From JANMMJ01 sp031373255 (GTDB lineage: Bacteria > Pseudomonadota > Alphaproteobacteria > Rhizobiales > Aestuariivirgaceae): a stretch of 6,107 nt of DNA. Position 1 is the stretch's first letter, and every line of letters begins with the position of its first letter. The notes under the pieces were generated by a model that was not told the origin of the DNA, ran no database searches, and saw only the letters and a program-made list of their open reading frames with translations. The position numbers and the translations under genes are program-made. Of the stretch, positions 1-4,523 are shown one piece after another. Where the stretch lies: positions 1 through 6,107 of the forward strand of contig JANMMJ010000303.1 of the NCBI GenBank assembly GCA_031373255.1. Direction: 5' to 3'.

Positions 1-39
1 AACGGCGGTCAGAAACCGCCTGAAAACATAGCGCAGCAT
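1..39 (-). CDS. oppB: Oligopeptide ABC transporter permease, OppB type (5' end only)
   Basis: The first 13 codons of a gene that leaves the window at base 1. Reading the minus strand from the ATG at 39-37 gives MLRYVFRRFLTAV. This matches the characteristic start of OppB/DppB-type permeases, a short basic Arg-rich stretch after ML-(R/K/Q)-(Y/F) leading into the first membrane helix. A G-rich ribosome binding site (GGGG at 49-46) lies 6 nt upstream of the ATG. It follows the peptide-binding protein gene on the same strand after 69 nt, the usual oppA-oppB order. The product would be one of two inner-membrane subunits forming the peptide channel. Only the N-terminus is visible, so the call rests on that short match plus position. 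DppB or a related permease of the same family is equally possible. Confidence 0.72.
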   Translation of the reverse strand, partial: MLRYVFRRFLTAV

Positions 40-64
40 TGCGCACCCCACAGCAAGGACTGCT

Positions 65-90
65 GCCGCCCGCCACAACCGGCGAGCGGC
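65..90 (-). promoter_or_regulatory. oppA-oppB intercistronic RNA hairpin
   Basis: Bases 65-74 and 81-90 form a 10-bp GC-rich stem around a 6-nt loop. On the plus strand one position is an A/C mismatch (85 against 70). In the minus-strand transcript the same position is a G-U pair, so the stem is fully paired only in the opp mRNA. No U-run follows, so it is not a classical intrinsic terminator. It lies 18 nt past the oppA stop codon and 25 nt before the oppB start. Such hairpins between a binding-protein gene and its permease genes commonly protect the upstream message or weaken read-through, so that the binding protein is made in excess. That role is inferred here from position and structure. 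Confidence 0.55.
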
Positions 91-108
91 GGCTCATCCG
101 TGAACAGA

Positions 109-1689
109 TTATTCCTTGCTGATGAAACGGGTGGGATGACGGTCCATGACATTGTCTTCCCAGCCCTTGAGCTTGCTCGACACCACAGTATGGAAACCAT
201 AATAGAGCAGCGGCACGACACAAAGATCGCGGGCAACGCCCACGCCCTCCGCTTCGGACAGTTTCTTCATGCGTTCTTCCGGCGACGGGGCCGCCGCGGC
301 TGCCGCCAGCAAGTCATCGACTTCCTTGTTGCTGTATTCCGCATAGTTATTGCCGGTGCCGGTCTTGCAAAGCGCCAGGAAGTTTTCCGGGTCCTTGTAG
401 TCGGCGATCCATCCGACACGCGCGACGTCAAAATCGCCGTGCTGCTCGAGCAGGCCAAAATGCGTCTTGGTGTCGGTATTGGTCAGGGTGACCTCGATGC
501 CGAGCGGTTTCAACTGCTCCTGGATGGCGACAGCGGTGTTCTTGTGGTTCTCCGAGGTATTGTAGTGAATATCCATCTTGAGGGGCTTGTCCGGACCATA
601 GCCCAATTCGGTCAGGATTTTCCTGGCTTCATCCTCGCGGTCGAGTTGATCCTTTTCGGCGTAATCGACCGTCCTGGTTTCATATCCGCCAATGCCCGGC
701 GGCACAAAGGAATAGGCCGGGATCATGGTGTTCTGCCAGACCTTCTCGGCCAGATGATTGCGGTCGATAGCCATGGAAATGGCATGGCGGAGCTTGACGT
801 TGTCCCACGGCGCCTTGGTCGTTTTGAACACATAGTAATAGGTGCCGAGAAACGGGCCAAGGCGGACCTGATCGCCGAACTTGGCTTTCAAATCGGCAAG
901 CTGCTCGGTTGGAATATCGTCGTTCGAGTCAAGTTCGCCCGCTTCAAACCGTTTCATGGCGGTTGAGCGGTCTTCGGTCGGAATATAGTTGACGGTGTCT
1001 ATCTTGACGTTCGCGGCATCGAAGAAATTCGGGTTCTTGACCGCCTTGACATGGTCGTTGGGTACGAACTCCGCGAGTTTGTAGGCGCCGTTCGATATCA
1101 GATTGCCCGGCTTGATGAAGTCGACGCCGAACTTCTCGACGTTGGCCTTGCTTATTGCGTAGGTCGCCGAGTGAGTGAGCATTTCAAGGAAATAAGGCGT
1201 TGGCGCATTGAGCTGCACTTCGAAAGTCAGGTCATCGACAGCCTTTACGCCAAGCTCTTCCGGCTTCTTCTTTCCGGCCGTAACATCCTCGGCATTGACC
1301 ACGGGCGCCAGCATATAGGCGTATTCGGCAGCGGTTTCAGGGTTGACAACGCGTTGCCACGAAAACACGAAATCGCCCGCGGTTACTGGCGTACCATCCG
1401 ACCATTTGCCGTCGGCGCGCAGTTTGAATGTATAGGTCTTGCCGTCCGGCGACATGGTCCAGCTTTCGGCGGCGCCCGGGATCACTTCCGATTTTGAATT
1501 CTCGGTGGTCAGGCCGATGAAAAGATCGCGCAGGATGTGGGCTTCGTAGACGGTGGAGGTCTTGTGCGGGTCGAGGGACTCCGGATCAGCGGAATTCCCG
1601 CGGTTGAAAACGACTTCCGCAAAGGCGCCTGAGGCGGTCATCATCAGCATTGTCGTGCCGACCAGCCAGGATTTCAGATTTGGTCTCAT
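109..1689 (-). CDS. oppA: Periplasmic oligopeptide-binding protein of an ABC transporter (OppA/MppA type, SBP family 5)
   Basis: A complete 526-residue protein, the usual length for family 5 extracellular solute-binding proteins. Residues 1-24 are a Sec signal peptide: K6, a hydrophobic core WLVGTTMLMM, and an AFA|E cleavage site. It has no lipobox Cys, so it should be a soluble periplasmic protein. Family marks include NRGNSADPESLDP near 29-41 at the mature N-terminus, PGAAESW (71-77), the WSDGTPVTAGDFVFSW stretch (96-111), LISNGAYKL (197-205), RHAISMAIDR (301-310), and the OppA-type GWIADYKDPENFL (426-438). The Cys pair C441 and C490 could form a disulphide. It would bind peptides and deliver them to the Opp permease, whose first gene follows downstream. 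The start at 1689 is chosen over an in-frame ATG at 1785 because it puts the signal peptide at the N-terminus and has a good Shine-Dalgarno. Substrate range (general peptides, murein tripeptide or dipeptide) cannot be read from sequence. Confidence 0.93.
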   Translation of the reverse strand: MRPNLKSWLVGTTMLMMTASGAFAEVVFNRGNSADPESLDPHKTSTVYEAHILRDLFIGLTTENSKSEVIPGAAESWTMSPDGKTYTFKLRADGKWSDGTPVTAGDFVFSWQRVVNPETAAEYAYMLAPVVNAEDVTAGKKKPEELGVKAVDDLTFEVQLNAPTPYFLEMLTHSATYAISKANVEKFGVDFIKPGNLISNGAYKLAEFVPNDHVKAVKNPNFFDAANVKIDTVNYIPTEDRSTAMKRFEAGELDSNDDIPTEQLADLKAKFGDQVRLGPFLGTYYYVFKTTKAPWDNVKLRHAISMAIDRNHLAEKVWQNTMIPAYSFVPPGIGGYETRTVDYAEKDQLDREDEARKILTELGYGPDKPLKMDIHYNTSENHKNTAVAIQEQLKPLGIEVTLTNTDTKTHFGLLEQHGDFDVARVGWIADYKDPENFLALCKTGTGNNYAEYSNKEVDDLLAAAAAAPSPEERMKKLSEAEGVGVARDLCVVPLLYYGFHTVVSSKLKGWEDNVMDRHPTRFISKE

Positions 1690-1695
1690 TAATTG

Positions 1696-1701
1696 CTCCC
1701 T
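1696..1701 (-). promoter_or_regulatory. Ribosome binding site that fixes the oppA start
   Basis: On the minus strand AGGGAG (1701-1696) stands 6 nt before the ATG at 1689. It supports starting translation immediately before the signal peptide. The alternative in-frame ATG at 1785 would add 32 residues ahead of the signal sequence. Confidence 0.75.
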
Positions 1702-1784
1702 GATTTTGCGCTCCCTGGTCCAGCCCACCGGCCAAAGAGCAGTTGAAACGCTGGCACAGTAGCACAGGGCCCAAGTTTGTCCCA

Positions 1785-1800
1785 TGCGCCTTATGGCGCA
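1785..1800 (-). other. Perfect short inverted repeat between the 228-aa gene and oppA
   Basis: TGCGCC and GGCGCA flank a 4-base TTAT loop, a perfect 6-bp GC-rich stem. It lies 54 nt past the stop of the uncharacterised gene and about 95 nt before the oppA start, both on the minus strand. It could help end the upstream transcript, but no U-run follows, so intrinsic termination is doubtful. No convincing promoter for oppA was recognised in the rest of the 164-nt gap (1690-1853). Confidence 0.3.
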
Positions 1801-1853
1801 ATGAAGCGTCCCGGAATCAACTGCGAACCTGCTTCCTGGATGGCAGGATGTGA

Positions 1854-2540
1854 TCAGGATGTGTCTTCATAGAGCGCGTCGCGGGCCAGCCCATGGCACT
1901 CACGCAGCACAAAGTCGATTTCCTCAATCGCCTCCTTGCGATGCCCGGGCGGCGGACCGGGGCGGAACGGCGACAGGAACGTCGGTTTTTGCATCTGGTT
2001 GCGCCGGGCTTTCCAGCGCGCCAGACGCCGGGCTTGTTGCGGCAGGTTCTCCAGCGCCATCCTGACTGCGGCGAGACGGCGGCAGAGGCGCGTCGCATTG
2101 ATCACATCGACCGTCTCATCCGGCTCCGGGAGGATAGGGCTCTCAATCGGCCGGGGCTGGAACAAGGGGATGAGCGGACTGTCTGCAAAGACGTGGATGC
2201 GAGGATTTGCGGCGGCACGCCTTTGGCTGTTGCGGCTGAACCGCTGGCGCGTGTCGAACAGTTGAAACGCGATCTGTCCGCCACCCTTTCCCACGAAAGC
2301 AAGCCCTTGGGGCATTGGACGCGCCGGAACGGGTTTCACCTTGAGCCCGCGCGCCGCAATGGCAATCAGGCGGCGCACCGCCGATTCCGTGGGGAGCAAC
2401 ATCCGCGACACCGCATGGTAAAGCGACGGCGGAAGCAACGCCACCATGGCGCCACTTCCCATTTCCACCATGGCGATGAGCATCGCCACGATGCGGATGA
2501 GTGCTGCCTGATTGCGCTCGATAACCCTGTCCCAGTCCAT
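1854..2540 (-). CDS. Uncharacterised 228-residue protein behind a LexA-type promoter
   Basis: No function is recognised. The style resembles conserved hypothetical proteins of Rhizobiales, but this is recollection and not a search result. Residues 11-37 (from AALIRIVAMLIAMVEM to VALLP) are hydrophobic and could form a membrane or buried helix. PTESAVRRLIAIAARGLKVK (50-69) is a likely amphipathic helix. Residues 70-145 are Pro-rich and look extended. The stretch 151-180 is strongly basic (CRRLAAVR, QARRLARWKARR) and could bind nucleic acid or an acidic surface. It is followed by a Pro-rich linker and a short acidic helix, KEAIEEIDF (202-210). It has no signal peptide or known catalytic motif. 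The start ATG at 2540 follows AGGAGG with an unusually long 14-nt spacer, and no in-frame start lies nearer. Its promoter carries a GTTC-N7-GTTC repeat, so DNA-damage induction is inferred. It is divergent from padR. Confidence 0.78.
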   Translation of the reverse strand: MDWDRVIERNQAALIRIVAMLIAMVEMGSGAMVALLPPSLYHAVSRMLLPTESAVRRLIAIAARGLKVKPVPARPMPQGLAFVGKGGGQIAFQLFDTRQRFSRNSQRRAAANPRIHVFADSPLIPLFQPRPIESPILPEPDETVDVINATRLCRRLAAVRMALENLPQQARRLARWKARRNQMQKPTFLSPFRPGPPPGHRKEAIEEIDFVLRECHGLARDALYEDTS

Positions 2541-2554
2541 GTGTTCGTTAAAGT

Positions 2555-2560
2555 CCTCCT
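2555..2560 (-). promoter_or_regulatory. Ribosome binding site with long spacer for the 228-aa gene
   Basis: A perfect AGGAGG (2560-2555 on the minus strand) precedes the ATG at 2540 by 14 nt, more than the usual 5-9. No ATG, GTG or TTG occurs in frame closer to it. The predicted transcript would begin about at this site, giving a very short leader of roughly 20 nt. Confidence 0.5.
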
Positions 2561-2566
2561 ATAGGA

Positions 2567-2596
2567 CAAATAGAACAACATAGGAACATTTGTCAA
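2567..2596 (-). promoter_or_regulatory. Sigma-70-type promoter of the 228-aa gene
   Basis: On the minus strand a perfect TTGACA -35 box (2596-2591) is followed after 18 nt by TATTTG (2572-2567), or after 17 nt by CTATTT (2573-2568), as the -10 box. Transcription would start near 2560, about 20 nt before the ATG. The -35 is consensus and the -10 is weaker. The operator in the spacer strengthens the call. Confidence 0.62.
2573..2587 (-). promoter_or_regulatory. LexA-type operator, GTTC-N7-GTTC
   Basis: The minus strand reads GTTC (2587-2584), CTATGTT, GTTC (2576-2573). This exactly fits the direct-repeat SOS box known for LexA in alphaproteobacteria, equivalent to GAAC-N7-GAAC on the other strand. 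It lies wholly between the -35 and -10 boxes, where bound LexA would block RNA polymerase. The motif alone has eight fixed bases and arises by chance, but its exact placement in a consensus promoter makes a regulatory role likely. LexA binding itself is inferred. Confidence 0.68.
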
Positions 2597-2742
2597 GCGC
2601 CGCGCCAGCGCCGAAATGCAGGGGATGAACATCCAGGGCGGTGGAAAACGGCCTTGTCCAGTTTCTTTCCGTTAGGGAACTCGTCAATTCATGTTAACTA
2701 TGAGATTGCCTCATTCAATTTTTTGTGCGATGCAATATAGTT

Positions 2743-2771
2743 CTTGACTATGTATCGGATCGATATATGTT
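2743..2771 (+). promoter_or_regulatory. Likely promoter of the padR-RND efflux operon
   Basis: CTTGAC(T) with the -35 hexamer TTGACT at 2744-2749 is followed after 16 nt by TATGTT (2766-2771) as a -10 box. The start of transcription would be near 2778, about 37 nt before the padR ATG. The surrounding DNA is AT-rich compared with the genes. The inverted repeat listed separately overlaps the -10 and the start point. Confidence 0.45.
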
Positions 2772-2790
2772 GTCGCTTCATATATCGGAT
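2753..2790 (+). promoter_or_regulatory. Probable PadR operator: inverted repeat plus TATCGGAT direct repeats
   Basis: CGATATATG (2761-2769) and CATATATCG (2779-2787) form a perfect 9-bp inverted repeat with a 9-nt spacer. In addition TATCGGAT occurs twice, at 2753-2760 and 2783-2790, exactly 30 bp or about three helical turns apart. TATCG-N3-CGATA (2753-2765) is a second small palindrome. Known PadR operators often look like ATGT-N8-ACAT. The ATATG-N9-CATAT core here is similar but one base wider. Its position over the putative -10 box of the operon that starts with padR suggests autorepression. The assignment to this PadR is inference. Confidence 0.55.
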
Positions 2791-2814
2791 TGCCATACAA
2801 AGGTTATGTGTTCC

Positions 2815-3351
2815 ATGAATGTCAGAACGTTGTGTCTCGGCATGATTTCGCGTTTCGAGTGCTCGGGTTACGAAATCAAGAAGGCCATCGAGGAAGGCAT
2901 GTTCAGCCACTTCATCGATGCCAGCTTCGGTTCGATTTACCCTGCCCTGACCCAGATGACGGCTGAAGGCCTGCTGACGGTGCGCGCCGAGGAACAGACC
3001 GGACGGCCTGACAAGAAGGTTTATGCCATCACGCCAGAAGGGCGGGTGGCGCTCTCCAGGGCGCTTCTGGTGAAGCCTTCAAAGGACAAGTTCAAATCCG
3101 AGTTCCTGTTTCACATGCTGCTGCAGGAATTCGTTTCGAAGGACGTGATGCTCGCTGCGATCGACAAGCAGCTTGCTGACCTGAACGAGGATCTGGATCG
3201 TATAAGGGAATGCCAGTCCAGGGAAGATATCGATTATGGCAAGCGCTTTGTGGGCGGATACGGGTATGCGGTGCTGAGTGCCAGCGTTGCCTATCTCGAA
3301 CAGCGCAAAGCCGAGCTTTTGAGAGAACCAGCTGCCCAGGCAGCAGAATAA
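2815..3351 (+). CDS. PadR-family transcriptional regulator of the efflux operon
   Basis: A 178-residue regulator with the PadR layout. The N-terminal winged helix comprises residues 1-80: TLCLGMISRFECSGYEIKKAIEEG, the recognition-helix segment FGSIYPALTQMTAEGLLT (38-55), and the wing GRPDKKVYAITPEGR (63-77). The C-terminal helical dimerisation domain follows (about 92-170: KFKSEFLFHMLLQEF, then VAYLEQRKAELL). Such proteins are usually repressors that release DNA when a ligand binds. Its own operon encodes an RND pump 21 nt downstream, so it most likely controls that pump and itself through the repeat in its promoter. The start at 2815 is preferred to in-frame ATGs at 2725, 2767 and 2806. The family normally begins right before the first helix, the operator and promoter lie at 2743-2790, and AAAGG (2799-2803) sits 11 nt ahead. 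The ligand is unknown. Confidence 0.88.
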   Translation: MNVRTLCLGMISRFECSGYEIKKAIEEGMFSHFIDASFGSIYPALTQMTAEGLLTVRAEEQTGRPDKKVYAITPEGRVALSRALLVKPSKDKFKSEFLFHMLLQEFVSKDVMLAAIDKQLADLNEDLDRIRECQSREDIDYGKRFVGGYGYAVLSASVAYLEQRKAELLREPAAQAAE

Positions 3352-3358
3352 GACAAGC

Positions 3359-3362
3359 GGAG
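3359..3362 (+). promoter_or_regulatory. Ribosome binding site of the RND adaptor gene
   Basis: GGAG at 3359-3362 stands 10 nt before the ATG at 3373. A second GAGG at 3366-3369 is probably too close at 3 nt. Either lies inside the 21-nt padR-adaptor gap, which has no room for a separate promoter and terminator. Confidence 0.5.
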
Positions 3363-3372
3363 TTCGAGGACC

Positions 3373-4515
3373 ATGTTTCGGCGTATATTCTATTTTCTGA
3401 TCGTAACCGTGCTGCTTGGCGGCCTTGGTGGCGGCATTGCGTACTACGCATTCGATTTCAAGCCAAAGTTCCTGGCGGAAGTGATCGGCAATTCGCCACG
3501 TCCGGTAGCAACCATATCGGCGGAAGCGGCACGCGAAGATGCGTGGGCACCGGCCATTGAGGCAATCGGTACATTGACAGCTGTCGATGGCATCCAGGTG
3601 ACGCCACAGGTGGGCGGCATCCTCCAGCAAGTGCAATTCGAGTCCGGCCAAACCGTGAAAAAAGGCGACCGCATCGCGGTGCTCGATACCGCGACCGAGG
3701 AAGCGGAATTGCGCAGCGTCATGGTGCAGCTTGCCAATGCCGAGGAAGAGCTGACGCGCCGGACTGCCGTGTTCAACAAAGGATATGCGGCCAAGGCCGA
3801 TATCGATACGCTGCGCACCCAGCGCGACACGTTCCAGGCGAATGTCGAGCGGCTGAGGGCCGTCATCGCGCAAAAATACATTTACGCGCCATGGGACGGA
3901 CGGCTGGGCCTCCGCAATGTTTCTCCGGGGCAGTATGTGGCCCAGGGACAGGCGATTGTCTGGTTGCAGCGCGTCGACCCGATCTATGCGGATTTCCCGG
4001 TGACGGAAGCCGAGTTCTCCCGGATCAAGGCGGGGCAGCCAGTGATGGCCAAGTTCGAAGGCTATCCGGACAAGACGTTCCCCGGAAAGGTGGTGTTCAC
4101 TGACGCCACAATGACGGAGACGAGCCGCACCATCAAGATCCGCGCGAGCATCGTGAACGAAGACGGCAAGCTGCTTCCGGGCATGTATGCCAATGTCAAT
4201 GTCACGGTTGGCGAGCCGGAGACAGTCACGACGGTTCCGCAGACGGCGGTGACCTACAGTCTTTATGGCGACAATGTCCTCGTGGTGGTGCCTGCGAAGA
4301 AGCCAGATCCCAATGCCAAGACGCCCGAACTGGAAGTCGAACGCCGGTTTGTGAAGACCGGTGGCGTGAAGAACGGACGCGTGCAGATCCTGAGCGGTGT
4401 CAAAGCCGGCGATCAGATCGTCATCGCGGGCCAGAACAAGATCGACCAGGGTTCCAAGGTGGTGATCGATAATTCGATCGCGCTCAACCGTGTCGATGGC
4501 CCGGTTATTCAGTAG
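3373..4515 (+). CDS. RND efflux periplasmic adaptor (membrane fusion protein, HlyD/AcrA family)
   Basis: A complete 380-residue protein of the usual adaptor length. Residues 5-27 are a single hydrophobic segment (IFYFLIVTVLLGGLGGGIAYY). There is no lipobox Cys, so the protein is probably anchored by an uncleaved helix. The first half of the lipoyl-like barrel-sandwich domain is at about 62-105 (TPQVGGILQQVQFESGQTVKKGD). A coiled alpha-hairpin at about 106-168 would contact the outer-membrane channel. The second lipoyl half is at 169-198 (IYAPWDGRLGLRNVSPGQYV). The beta-barrel domain is at about 203-282 (SRTIKIRASI, LLPGMYANV), and the membrane-proximal domain runs from about 283 to the end (VPQTAV, VKTGGVKNGRVQILSGVKAGDQIV). 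It would link the inner-membrane pump encoded 8 nt downstream to a TolC-like channel not seen in the window. Family-level confidence is high; the exported substrate is unknown. Confidence 0.94.
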   Translation: MFRRIFYFLIVTVLLGGLGGGIAYYAFDFKPKFLAEVIGNSPRPVATISAEAAREDAWAPAIEAIGTLTAVDGIQVTPQVGGILQQVQFESGQTVKKGDRIAVLDTATEEAELRSVMVQLANAEEELTRRTAVFNKGYAAKADIDTLRTQRDTFQANVERLRAVIAQKYIYAPWDGRLGLRNVSPGQYVAQGQAIVWLQRVDPIYADFPVTEAEFSRIKAGQPVMAKFEGYPDKTFPGKVVFTDATMTETSRTIKIRASIVNEDGKLLPGMYANVNVTVGEPETVTTVPQTAVTYSLYGDNVLVVVPAKKPDPNAKTPELEVERRFVKTGGVKNGRVQILSGVKAGDQIVIAGQNKIDQGSKVVIDNSIALNRVDGPVIQ

Positions 4516-4523
4516 GTGATGCC

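Noticed and set aside
4..20. GGCGGT-N5-ACCGCC inverted repeat near the left edge, a possible terminator
   Set aside because: It lies inside the first codons of the permease gene and no U-run follows, so it is probably coding sequence, at most affecting early translation.
100..966. Long plus-strand open frame of 288 codons opposite oppA
   Set aside because: It is an antisense shadow of the peptide-binding protein gene, whose minus-strand frame has a signal peptide and clear family motifs. The plus-strand product has no recognisable domain.
1755..1782. Possible oppA promoter (GGGACA-N16-TACTGT on the minus strand)
   Set aside because: The -35 matches 4 of 6 and the -10 only 3 of 6 consensus bases, too weak to annotate.
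1690..1785. Longer oppA start at 1785 (32 extra residues)
   Set aside because: It would bury the signal peptide inside the protein, while AGGGAG stands correctly in front of the ATG at 1689.
1893..2564. Plus-strand open frame of 223 codons opposite the uncharacterised gene
   Set aside because: It nearly mirrors 1854-2540. The minus-strand frame has a promoter, an SD and a sensible helix pattern. The plus-strand product is rich in His and Arg in the manner of shadow frames. Because the minus-strand gene itself has no recognised family, the choice rests on regulatory signals and composition.
2700..2724. Weak hairpin ATGAG-N5-CTCAT followed by a T-run, resembling a plus-strand terminator
   Set aside because: The stem is only 5 bp and AT-containing, and no plus-strand gene in the window ends before it. 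It more likely reflects AT-rich promoter-upstream DNA.
2725..2814. Longer PadR start at 2725
   Set aside because: The extra 30 residues lie across the putative promoter and operator and do not resemble PadR sequence. The family normally starts at the first helix, as with the ATG at 2815.
3079..3873. Minus-strand open frame of 264 codons across padR and the adaptor
   Set aside because: It spans two well-identified plus-strand genes and has no domain of its own, so it is a shadow.
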